Below, piece after piece: positions 1 through 6,897 of a DNA stretch of 7,996 nt. The number at the start of each line of letters is the position of its first letter. Within the stretch, counting starts at the first letter, position 1. A program made the position numbers and the translations under genes. A model generated the notes under the pieces. It worked only from the letters and a program-made list of their open reading frames with translations, was not told the DNA's origin and searched no databases. Source of the DNA: an uncultured Lachnospiraceae bacterium. GTDB lineage: Bacteria; Bacillota; Clostridia; Lachnospirales; Lachnospiraceae. Where the stretch lies: positions 1 to 7,996 of the forward strand of contig CAMWOK010000122.1 in assembly GCA_947175845.1 (NCBI GenBank), given 5' to 3'.

Positions 1-1228
1 CGCCCGCGATCTTCCGATTGCTCACGCGCTCACGCCGCATAGGTTTCTGACTGATAAAATTATTTTCCGCCGCCCCGTCAAAATGACTGGAATGATACGC
101 AATCCGCAGGCCGCACTCCGTATCTGACTGTCTGGTCATATAGCGGAAGGAATACAGATTTTCCTGAATCTCGAAAATATCAAGATAGATCGCATACAGA
201 TCCTCCATCGAGGAGAGCGCATAGAACGCGCCGCCGCTCTCCGTGGCGATCTCCTCCATCTCCTGCTGCATGTAACCCTGATTCCCGGCAGCGATAATAT
301 ATATCGGAATATGATAGTAGGCTGCAAGGGCGATCAGCTCATCCTTCGTGATAGAACTGGATCCGTCCGCGCCATCCGTAAATGCAAGGATGTATTTTTG
401 CCCCTGCTGGTTCACAGACTCGTACAGACTGTTTTCCAGCGTGTCATACAAAGCCGTTCCGCCGCCGACACGCAAACCGTTCAGCTCGTCGGAAACTAAC
501 GAAAGGTTGTTTGTGTAATCGACCAGAGAATACCATTGATCGTCAAAGGCAGTCAGGGATACATAATACCCTTCCTTCATCTGCCCGAGCAGGCCGCAGG
601 CCGCATCACAGAGCTGACCAATACTGTCTGACATACTGCCGCTCACATCCACCACCATCGCCACAGAACGCCTTTCGACCGACTGCTGCCCGGAAAACTG
701 AAAACTGCCTGTCTGTTCTATCCACTCGCCGTCGCACTCCTCAAAGACCTGTATCTGATCTGACTGCACATCCCCGATAAAACTGCCCGACGCATCCTCC
801 ACCGAAAAGTAAACCGCAATGTCCGGAAATTCCCCTGTGTCAATCTGGACGATCCGCACATCTGCCTCTTCCCTGTTCAGCTCTGCTTCCAGTTGGTCAA
901 GCAGCTCTTTTAGCGATTCATCCCCGGTCTGTTTGTATCCTTTGTTTAAGATGCGGACTGCCTTTTCAAGCTCTCCCATGCCAATATAGGCTTCTGCCAT
1001 ACCAGTGTAGGCCGCGACATTGTTCGGTTCCACCTCGATGACAATCTCAAACGCGGCAACCGCTTCCTCATACTCCATATTCAACAGATACCGCTGTCCG
1101 AGATCTAACTGCCTGTCCGCCTTCTGCCTCGGACTTGTAATATAGCGGTAGATAAACACGTTTAAAATAATCAGGAGCAGAATCAGCACTGTCAGAATAT
1201 ACCGCAGGATTTTTTTCCTTTTTTTCAT
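1..1228 (-). CDS. Membrane-anchored TPR-VWA domain protein (C-terminus beyond the window)
   Basis: Partial gene; 409 codons are open from the ATG at 1228 to the left edge. The protein starts MKKRKK, followed by one hydrophobic span (about residues 9-29), so it is probably anchored by its N-terminus with the rest outside the cell. Residues 37-110 look like a TPR pair. Residues 123-180 look like a short beta-rich domain of the kind that often precedes bacterial VWA domains. The VWA domain covers about 187-360 and keeps a complete metal-ion-dependent adhesion site: DVSGS at D194/S196/S198, T258 in GGGTALYD, and D285 in FTDGAD. VWA domains with an intact site usually bind a protein ligand through Mg2+; the partner here is unknown. 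The start is set by GAGGGG, six bases upstream and overlapping the stop of the LRR gene, so the two are probably translationally coupled. It is the last gene of the cluster inside the window. Confidence 0.9.
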   Translation of the reverse strand, partial: MKKRKKILRYILTVLILLLIILNVFIYRYITSPRQKADRQLDLGQRYLLNMEYEEAVAAFEIVIEVEPNNVAAYTGMAEAYIGMGELEKAVRILNKGYKQTGDESLKELLDQLEAELNREEADVRIVQIDTGEFPDIAVYFSVEDASGSFIGDVQSDQIQVFEECDGEWIEQTGSFQFSGQQSVERRSVAMVVDVSGSMSDSIGQLCDAACGLLGQMKEGYYVSLTAFDDQWYSLVDYTNNLSLVSDELNGLRVGGGTALYDTLENSLYESVNQQGQKYILAFTDGADGSSSITKDELIALAAYYHIPIYIIAAGNQGYMQQEMEEIATESGGAFYALSSMEDLYAIYLDIFEIQENLYSFRYMTRQSDTECGLRIAYHSSHFDGAAENNFISQKPMRRERVSNRKIAG

Positions 1229-1238
1229 GTTGTTCCCC

Positions 1239-2381
1239 TCAATTGCCACGCTTTATGTTTGCCACACGGGACACCGGCGCCGTGTCGGTCACGCGGGTTC
1301 CCGAAATATCCAGATATTCGAGCTGTTTCAGATCCGCCAGAACTGTGAGCTCCTCAATATTTGTTCTCGCCAAATTCAGTTCTTCAAGCCCTGTCAGACT
1401 GCCCAGAACCGCAAAGTCCGCACAATATCCCTCCGCCAGGCTTAGCCTGTGCAAATGCTCAAATTCCGATAAAACACCCAGATCGTCGATGGACATCTGA
1501 TCCAGACAGAGTGTCTCGAGCTGCCGCATTCTCCTCACAGCAGAAAGATCCGTGATCGGATTCGCATTCAGATTCAGATATTCCAATTCTGTAAGTCCCT
1601 TCAGCGCGCTGAGATCCGCGATCTGATTACCTCCCAGATCCAAGTGTTTCAGCTGGTCAAGATGCCTTAACGGCGTGATGTCAGTCAGCTGGTTATTGCT
1701 CAGATCCAGCCAGGTCAAGCGATCCATCTGTTCCAGCGGACTTATATCTGCAATACAGTTGTCTGACAGATACAGCCGTTCCAGATTGTCAAATCGCTTC
1801 AGTATGCTCAGATCTTCCAACCCACAGTCATAGAGATACAGACTCGTCAGATTGGGGAGTTTTTCCAAGTCCTCCAAATCCCGAATGCTGCTTTCATACA
1901 GGTAAAAGTCTGTGATTTCCCACAGATCGCTCAGCATTAGGTCGCCGTCTGTTATCCCGGTCATCCTCCGCACGGCCTGTTCCACACCGATGTCCGTCCA
2001 TTTGATGAGCTGGTCCTTCCTGCCTGACTCCTCCCACGTTATGATAGGGAACGCCTCTGCAAGAGACGCATCCTGTGTCAGGCGGTAGCCTTTGCGCATC
2101 GCATCGCGCGCCTTTCCAATATCACCCGAAAGTTTGTACGCTCTCACAAGCCCCTGATACGCCTCCACATTTCTGGTGTCCAGTTCGAGCACATCCTTGT
2201 ATGCCCGTACTGCCGCATCATATTCACCGTCCTCTAGAAAATCCTGTCCCTTTTCGAGCAACCGCTCTGCACCAGATGGCAGCCTGCCTCCCGTCAACAC
2301 GGCAAGGAGTGTACCGCCCACTCCGATCAGCACGAAAAATATGAGAACTATGATTACTATAATACCTGTTCTTTTTTTCAT
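1239..2381 (-). CDS. Membrane-anchored TPR and leucine-rich repeat protein
   Basis: A 380-residue protein. Residues 6-29 form one hydrophobic span after the basic MKKR start, giving a likely N-terminal anchor with an outer body. Residues 38-111 form a TPR pair, 31 of 74 positions identical by eye to residues 37-110 of the VWA protein. A short linker region (112-154) follows. Residues 155-374 are ten leucine-rich repeats of exactly 22 residues each, with an internalin-like pattern (for example NLERLYLSDNCIADISPL). The protein stops six residues after the last repeat, with no obvious cap, sortase motif or wall-binding domain. LRR solenoids of this type bind proteins or peptides; the ligand cannot be read from the sequence. 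The start is supported by AGGAG overlapping the stop of the upstream small gene, with a six-base spacer. It lies 10 bp upstream of the VWA gene. Confidence 0.92.
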   Translation of the reverse strand: MKKRTGIIVIIVLIFFVLIGVGGTLLAVLTGGRLPSGAERLLEKGQDFLEDGEYDAAVRAYKDVLELDTRNVEAYQGLVRAYKLSGDIGKARDAMRKGYRLTQDASLAEAFPIITWEESGRKDQLIKWTDIGVEQAVRRMTGITDGDLMLSDLWEITDFYLYESSIRDLEDLEKLPNLTSLYLYDCGLEDLSILKRFDNLERLYLSDNCIADISPLEQMDRLTWLDLSNNQLTDITPLRHLDQLKHLDLGGNQIADLSALKGLTELEYLNLNANPITDLSAVRRMRQLETLCLDQMSIDDLGVLSEFEHLHRLSLAEGYCADFAVLGSLTGLEELNLARTNIEELTVLADLKQLEYLDISGTRVTDTAPVSRVANIKRGN

Positions 2382-2390
2382 CGCAGACTC

Positions 2391-2528
2391 CTAATACTCA
2401 TCTTTTAACTCTTTCATCAGTTTTCTGCCCACCGCTTTTCCCATTGTGAGGTATAAGAAAAACAACACAATCGCGATAATCAGGCATCCTGCGCCTGCCA
2501 CCAGCAAAATCGTTCCCACAGCATTCAC
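2391..2528 (-). CDS. 45-residue single-span membrane peptide (hypothetical)
   Basis: A small gene in the gap between the kinase and the LRR gene, starting at GTG. It has GGAG at 2535-2538 with a six-base spacer and ends in TAG at 2391-2393. The product begins MNAVGTILLVAGAG, continues as one hydrophobic span (about residues 4-29), and ends in a charged tail, GKAVGRKLMKELKDEY. The positive tail predicts that the C-terminus is inside and the short N-terminus outside. It is separated by 12 bp from the kinase stop and 9 bp from the LRR start, and its own stop overlaps the LRR ribosome binding site. That spacing and the good ribosome site argue that it is a real gene. The family is not recognised. 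A role as a membrane partner of the kinase or LRR protein is inference only. An ATG at codon 29 would leave too little to be a sensible product. Confidence 0.72.
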   Translation of the reverse strand: MNAVGTILLVAGAGCLIIAIVLFFLYLTMGKAVGRKLMKELKDEY

Positions 2529-2540
2529 CCCGCTCTCCGC

Positions 2541-4577
2541 CTACAGCCAGCCGCCGCTCTGCAAATCACGGACCATATTGTCGAGCATCAGCATCTCCGG
2601 ATCCCCTGCGTCCTGCTGGCCGTACAGTTCCTTGCACTGATCATAATACCGCTTCATCACATGATAATTTCGCGCCTGATTTTCCAGATACTGCTGCCTG
2701 TCCGCCTCTAAAAACGCAAGCCGCTTATAAACCCGATAGTTGTCGGGATACGCGTCAGCAAGCTTGAGCAGCACAGCCTCCGCTGACGTAAAATCCAGGT
2801 TTTCCTCATATAAAACTGCCATGTTTTCCTGAAGCTGGTACGTCACATATCCGCTCTGCATCAACTCCTGAAAAAGCGCCAGCGCTTTCTGGTTGTAGGA
2901 GGCCAGCTGATCCGGGTGCATGTCCCCCTGGCGCATGTAGGCATCCGCCAGATACTCTGTGATCACCATCTTAGCCTGCGCATCCGCCTGATTCCGCGCG
3001 GCCTCGAGAAGCGCAGTCTCCTCGTCCAGCCTGCCGTTGTCCCGCAGCGCCGCAGCGCACAGCAGCACCGCGCGTTTTCTCAGCACCGCATCCTCTGTGA
3101 GATCAATCGTCTTCTGAAAATGGACAACCGCCTCATCTATCTGATTTCTGACAACGCAGAGCTCCCCCTCTGCGTAATGAATCGAATCGTCCTCAAGATC
3201 CAGTTCTCTTGCCTGTTCCAGAGCGCTCTCGGCCCTGTCCAGCTTTTCCTGCTTTGCCAGGATAATACAGTAGTCCCGAAAATACAAATTGTTTGACTGG
3301 TTGTAATCCAGCGCCTGTTCCATCATCCGCTGTGCGTCTTTGTAATTTCCCTGCTCGTAGTGGCAATTCGCAAGCAGATAAAAAATGTCCCCCATTTTTT
3401 TCTCCTGCGTGGAGTCTTTGAGATTGATCCGCTGCAGATCGATGATTTCATTTCCCCGATCCACACATTCCTGATAACGCCCCATCACATAGTAGAAATA
3501 CAATTCCCGCTCATATGCCTCGACGCGGTCTGCATAGTCCTCCTCAAGAGAGCGCATCGCGGCGATCGCCTCCTCATACGCCCCCTCTTCTGCTGATTCC
3601 TGACCATCTAGGAGTTCTGCCTGATAGGATTGTTCCCGCTCTCTAAGCGTCTGCAGGATGCCAGAACCAAACAGCACGCTCCCCGCAAAAAACATGACAA
3701 GTGATGCCGCAAACAGTGCCCGCTCTTTGCGCCTGTGCACGATGTAGCGCGCATCCAGTTTATAACAGCTGTTGACTGCGTCGAGATACTCCTTTCCTGT
3801 CTGATACCGATCCTCTGGATCATACTCTATCATCTTGTCAATGATAAACCCAAATCCTTCGCTTACCCCGGAAATTTCTCCTGCAGGCAGCCGTGTGTTG
3901 AAATTGACATCCGGGGGACTTCCCGACAACAGATGGTACAAGACACAGCCGAGACTGTAGATGTCAGAACGCCTGTCGATCGTGATCGTCACATTCTGCA
4001 TCCCAGCAGTCATGTAGTATGTCTGCACTTGTTTGACATCCCGGTACTGTTCCGGGGAAGAATACCCCCTGCTGATTCCAAGTGTGGCCTTCATCGCAGA
4101 ATCAATCACAATGGAGATATTGAAGTCGATCAGACAGATGTGTCCGTCTGGGGTCAGAATGATGTTGGCAGGCTTGATGTCGGAATGAATGATCGGCGGT
4201 GTCTGGCTGTGAAGATATGCCACTGCCTCCCCCAGCTCCTGCGCCCACTGCAGCACGCGTTTCTGGTCAAAGCTTCTGTACTGCTGCAGCGCTTTTTCCA
4301 GCGATATCCCCGGAATGTAATCCATCACCGTGTACACTGCCTCCGGCGTCTCTATAAAGTCATACACTCTGGGAAGATATGGGTGCTTTAATTTTTTCAG
4401 TACATCTGCTTCCTGTCGCGACTGAATCTTTCCGCGCACTTCATCGCGTATCCGCTTCACAACCACGTCGATCTGAAGTCTGAGATGGCGCGCCTTATAG
4501 ACGACACCGCCCCCGCCTGATCCAATCTCGCCCACAATCTGATAAGTGCCTCCCAGCACCATATTTGTCTCAAGCAT
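2541..4577 (-). CDS. Transmembrane Ser/Thr protein kinase with outer TPR domain
   Basis: A 678-residue protein starting MLETNM. The kinase domain covers about residues 8-275. It has a glycine loop GSGGGGVV (19-26), the ATP-anchoring lysine in VVVK (K41), a likely helix-C glutamate in RQEADVL (E56), a catalytic loop HSDIKPAN (131-138; D133, K135, N138), a metal-binding motif DFN (151-153) and SPE (174-176) in place of APE. The HRD arginine is Ser and the DFG glycine is Asn; the catalytic residues remain, so activity is likely. About 28 residues separate SPE from the DIYSLG aspartate, against about 11 in PknB-type kinases. A span at about 287-308 follows the kinase domain, then about 370 residues of helical TPR-like repeats, predicted outside, where PknB-type kinases carry PASTA domains. 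It is the central enzyme of the cluster; substrates are not shown by the sequence. Confidence 0.93.
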   Translation of the reverse strand: MLETNMVLGGTYQIVGEIGSGGGGVVYKARHLRLQIDVVVKRIRDEVRGKIQSRQEADVLKKLKHPYLPRVYDFIETPEAVYTVMDYIPGISLEKALQQYRSFDQKRVLQWAQELGEAVAYLHSQTPPIIHSDIKPANIILTPDGHICLIDFNISIVIDSAMKATLGISRGYSSPEQYRDVKQVQTYYMTAGMQNVTITIDRRSDIYSLGCVLYHLLSGSPPDVNFNTRLPAGEISGVSEGFGFIIDKMIEYDPEDRYQTGKEYLDAVNSCYKLDARYIVHRRKERALFAASLVMFFAGSVLFGSGILQTLREREQSYQAELLDGQESAEEGAYEEAIAAMRSLEEDYADRVEAYERELYFYYVMGRYQECVDRGNEIIDLQRINLKDSTQEKKMGDIFYLLANCHYEQGNYKDAQRMMEQALDYNQSNNLYFRDYCIILAKQEKLDRAESALEQARELDLEDDSIHYAEGELCVVRNQIDEAVVHFQKTIDLTEDAVLRKRAVLLCAAALRDNGRLDEETALLEAARNQADAQAKMVITEYLADAYMRQGDMHPDQLASYNQKALALFQELMQSGYVTYQLQENMAVLYEENLDFTSAEAVLLKLADAYPDNYRVYKRLAFLEADRQQYLENQARNYHVMKRYYDQCKELYGQQDAGDPEMLMLDNMVRDLQSGGWL

Positions 4578-4583
4578 GCCTCT

Positions 4584-4588
4584 CCTCC
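4584..4588 (-). promoter_or_regulatory. Ribosome binding site fixing the kinase start
   Basis: GGAGG lies six bases upstream of the ATG at 4575-4577. The reading frame is also open from a TTG at 4590-4592, but that codon sits directly beside the GGAGG and has no ribosome site of its own at a useful distance. The extra five codons would encode MWRRG, which adds nothing to the kinase fold. The ATG start is therefore preferred. Confidence 0.8.
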
Positions 4589-4611
4589 ACAATCCGTTAT
4601 TACATGCAAAA

Positions 4612-4648
4612 GAAATACTGAAAAGAGATACTATCTATTCAGTATTTC
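4612..4648 (-). terminator. AT-rich inverted repeat before the kinase gene (weak terminator or attenuator)
   Basis: The 127-bp gap between the FDPMTG gene and the kinase holds a perfect 11-bp inverted repeat: gaaatactgaa at 4612-4622 and ttcagtatttc at 4638-4648, with a 15-base loop. The loop contains a smaller AGAT/ATCT pairing. On the minus-strand transcript the stem is followed by four U residues. Only three of eleven pairs are G-C, so full termination is unlikely. Partial termination, an RNA processing site that lowers or separates kinase expression, or a protein-binding site are all possible. I found no convincing promoter for the kinase in the rest of the gap. Confidence 0.45.
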
Positions 4649-4704
4649 CTTTGTAATCTCACTGTCTAATTCAATATATCAACAGAACGCATATGCGGAC
4701 CTCA

Positions 4705-6414
4705 TCAGTAATCAAGAATCCAGTCCAACGCCTTATCGTACAGTTTATCTTCAATGTCCGTCAGCAGATCCATACATTCGTCCTCGTCCGCCTCTCCCAG
4801 ATCAAATACCTTATCGCTGTACTTCTCTATCTTTGCACCATTTCGAATGGTTACATCCAGTTCGGGTGACACCCTGTAGAATGAAGAACCGATATCGCTG
4901 AGTTTAAAATTCACTTCCGATTTCGAGCTGGTCAGTTTCCCGTTGATGGTCATATACTCTACGTCGAGTGAAAATTTGCCGCTTTCATAATTGTATTCCA
5001 GGCTGCCGATATCCTCCCAGCCAGAACCTTCACTTCTCGCCTTGAAATCAAAAGATTCCTTTGAGCCATTGTCCGTTCCTGTCAGCCTTAATCTGATATC
5101 ATCGCCCTTGAAAAGAATATTCTGCGCCCTGTAATCTCCGCCTTCAAAGCAGATTTCCACCTTCTCGTCCATCTCTGGAACTGCGATAACAATTCCTGCC
5201 AGCTTATTTTTGTAGAGATAAAAGGATACTTCAATATCATCCACATACTCCATCTCATCTCTCAATTCATCAACCATTTCCTCATACATATCATCCAGAT
5301 CCGACGTGGAGATTTCCTCCATCCCAAAATCTGCCGAGGAAACTGCTTCCACCAGAGAATAGCTCTCTTTCTTCATCAGATCCAGTATCTGTTCGCTGAC
5401 ATGAAGGATGTTATCGCTTGTGATGATTGCAGTGTATCCCTTGCAGTTGACGTCCTTGTCATCAACCGTGAACGTTTTCTTGTCCGCATTGACAAACTGA
5501 ACCTTTTTTATCTCGGCATTCAGAATCTTGATTATTTCAGCCGACATCTTCTTTGCGTTCTTTTCAGCGTCATTCATCAGATAGTTCAGCATGAAATTCA
5601 GCTGCTCAGCGGAGTCCTCACCCATAGCCTCCACAAGATATCCCGTGTGATCTTTACTGTAGTCATAGACAAACACGTAGTTGGACAGTTGCGGCACCTG
5701 AAACTTAACGTTTTTCGAGTCAATTCCGGCAGTCATCTCGATCCTCGACCCACCGATTTCCTTGGCCTGCACAAATATCTGTTTTTCTTTTCCGCTGTTT
5801 CGCAGCTCACCGTCAAGTTCTACACCGCCTCCTTCGCCTGAAAAGGCAACAGTGTATTTATTTTGTCCCAGTAAATACGCTGCATTCTCGAGCGCTTTCA
5901 CAATATGCGGCCTGTCCTTGAACGTGTTGGCTGCCGCCATCATGACTTTTCCCGCTTTGCCCGCGAACAACCCGGACGTAACAGCCACGATGATAAGGAC
6001 AACTGCCACTACCGCCGCAAGCCCTCCGATGATCACAGGCTTTCCTATCTTTATCCCAGCACGCTTCCTGTTTGTGCCGGAAGCATTTTGTATCGGCTGC
6101 CCGGTCATCGGATCAAACCCACCCGGCGCCTGCACCTCTGACGCTGATATTTCCGGCGCTTTTTTCCGCCCAAGCGGCTCTCCGGTCATCGGGTCAAACC
6201 CGCCTAATTCCTCCACCTCCGGCTTTGGCACTTCCGGCTGCGCCTTCCGCCCAAGCGGCTCTCCGGTCATCGGGTCAAACCCGCCCGGCTCGTCCGCCTC
6301 TGGCTCTGGCTCCTGTATCTGCTGCCGTTTTATCGGCTCTCCGGTCATCGGGTCAAACGCGATCTCCTCCCCGTCCGTCTCTATCGGTTTTCCTGTCATT
6401 GGATCAAATGCCAT
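4705..6414 (-). CDS. Single-span membrane protein with five cytosolic FDPMTGxP repeats
   Basis: A 569-residue protein. Residues 1-115 are acidic and proline-rich, probably disordered, and carry five copies of a motif of the form (A/G)FDPMTGxP(I/L) at residues 2-11, 19-28, 45-54, 72-81 and 99-108. A basic stretch (NRKRAGIKIGK, about 115-125) precedes one membrane span (about 127-150). The basic residues on the N-terminal side put the repeats inside the cell and the remaining ~420 residues outside. The outer part looks rich in beta-strands with some acidic helices. It loosely resembles lipid-binding LolA/LprG-like domains, but I would not assign it. Nothing catalytic is visible. The repeats look like docking sites for a cytosolic partner. 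GAGGAG lies nine bases before the ATG. The gene starts 31 bp after the zinc-ribbon gene and ends 127 bp before the kinase. Confidence 0.88.
   Translation of the reverse strand: MAFDPMTGKPIETDGEEIAFDPMTGEPIKRQQIQEPEPEADEPGGFDPMTGEPLGRKAQPEVPKPEVEELGGFDPMTGEPLGRKKAPEISASEVQAPGGFDPMTGQPIQNASGTNRKRAGIKIGKPVIIGGLAAVVAVVLIIVAVTSGLFAGKAGKVMMAAANTFKDRPHIVKALENAAYLLGQNKYTVAFSGEGGGVELDGELRNSGKEKQIFVQAKEIGGSRIEMTAGIDSKNVKFQVPQLSNYVFVYDYSKDHTGYLVEAMGEDSAEQLNFMLNYLMNDAEKNAKKMSAEIIKILNAEIKKVQFVNADKKTFTVDDKDVNCKGYTAIITSDNILHVSEQILDLMKKESYSLVEAVSSADFGMEEISTSDLDDMYEEMVDELRDEMEYVDDIEVSFYLYKNKLAGIVIAVPEMDEKVEICFEGGDYRAQNILFKGDDIRLRLTGTDNGSKESFDFKARSEGSGWEDIGSLEYNYESGKFSLDVEYMTINGKLTSSKSEVNFKLSDIGSSFYRVSPELDVTIRNGAKIEKYSDKVFDLGEADEDECMDLLTDIEDKLYDKALDWILDY
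6091..6411 (-). repeat. Five coding repeats of the FDPMTGxP motif
   Basis: Five 30-bp units encode (A/G)FDPMTGxP(I/L); their starts are 17, 26, 27 and 27 codons apart. Phe, Asp, Pro, Met, Thr, Gly and the second Pro are invariant, while the linkers are acidic and proline-rich and vary. The last three units begin with Gly and the first two with Ala. This pattern suggests selection on the short motif itself. Confidence 0.9.
6164..6285 (-). repeat. Perfect 41-bp direct repeat inside the FDPMTG gene
   Basis: The stretches 6164-6204 and 6245-6285 are identical over 41 bases, with starts 81 bp (27 codons) apart, and they encode two of the GGFDPMTGEPLGRK units. A further copy at 6334-6358 matches over 25 bases. 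Identity at silent positions points to recent in-frame duplication or gene conversion. Copy number could vary between strains. Confidence 0.9.
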
Positions 6415-6445
6415 GTTTTTGTGCTCCTCTCATCATTTGTTTTGT

Positions 6446-6835
6446 TTATCCCAGCGGTGTTCCGCATTTACAGCAGAACTTATAGTTTCCTGCATTCTGG
6501 GCCCCGCACTGCGCGCAGTATTTTACGGCATCTGTCGGTGTTGTTCCCAAAATCTGTTTCTGCTCCACTGCCAGCTGTTCGATCAACAGCTTCTGCTGCC
6601 TGATCTCCTCGTGTTTTTCCTGAATTTTCTGCACGATCTCTGCTGCCTGTTCCTCGTAAGTCTCCCCGGCAAGCGTTTTTGCATACACCAGTTCGCCCAG
6701 ATTCGATTTCAATGTCTGTATCTCTTTCTCCAGAGTCGCTATGTATGTCTTGCACTTTGACTCCTCCATAAAGCTGCTCGTCTTGACATTGATTGCTGTA
6801 AGTCCTTTTGAAAATGATTCTTTTAATGTGGCCAT
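6446..6835 (-). CDS. Small coiled-coil protein with C-terminal zinc ribbon
   Basis: A 129-residue soluble protein with no signal peptide or membrane span, so it should be cytosolic. Residues 24-97 are strongly helical and charged, with coiled-coil character interrupted near residues 46-58 (LGELVYAKTLAGE). The C-terminus (107-129) is a zinc-ribbon motif: C107-x2-C110, then C121-x2-C124 within FCCKCGTPLG; the extra C122 is next to a ligand. The layout resembles small Clostridia proteins that pair a helical LGxxVY-type segment with a terminal zinc ribbon, a comparison from memory. These motifs usually mediate protein contacts; no enzyme activity is visible. The start has a strong AGGAGG five bases upstream. 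It lies 62 bp after the FHA gene and 31 bp before the FDPMTG gene, so it may be a cytosolic adaptor of the same complex. Confidence 0.88.
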   Translation of the reverse strand: MATLKESFSKGLTAINVKTSSFMEESKCKTYIATLEKEIQTLKSNLGELVYAKTLAGETYEEQAAEIVQKIQEKHEEIRQQKLLIEQLAVEQKQILGTTPTDAVKYCAQCGAQNAGNYKFCCKCGTPLG

Positions 6836-6897
6836 AATATCCTCCTCATTCGTCTTTCATTCTTATATCCACTTGCTGAGACACAGTGTGCTGTCTT

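Noticed and set aside
382..780. Plus-strand open frame of 132 codons opposite the VWA domain
   Set aside because: The minus strand encodes an intact VWA metal site here; the plus frame gives an Arg/Pro/Ser-rich product typical of an antisense shadow.
1208..1228. Two runs of seven A at the start of the VWA gene as a phase-variation site
   Set aside because: Runs of seven are short, encode the Lys-rich start expected before a membrane anchor, and the LRR gene has a similar run. Nothing indicates switching.
3735..4391. Plus-strand open frame of 218 codons opposite the kinase
   Set aside because: It lies fully inside the kinase domain on the opposite strand, and no recognisable domain is encoded.
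4578..4592. TTG start extending the kinase by five residues
   Set aside because: The TTG sits next to GGAGG, which is correctly spaced for the ATG at 4577.
6091..6411. CRISPR-like or mobile repeat
   Set aside because: The units are in frame within a gene, keep a protein motif, and have unequal linkers; no spacer pattern or transposase is present.
5762..6760. Plus-strand open frame of 332 codons opposite the FDPMTG and zinc-ribbon genes
   Set aside because: It spans the gap between two well-supported minus-strand genes and is a low-complexity Ser/Pro/Gly translation of their repeats. It is a mirror of the coding repeats and has no domain.
6836..6897. Terminator or promoter in the gap between FHA and zinc-ribbon genes
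   Set aside because: The only symmetry is cacagtgtg with a one-base centre, which cannot form a hairpin, and no paired -35/-10 was found.
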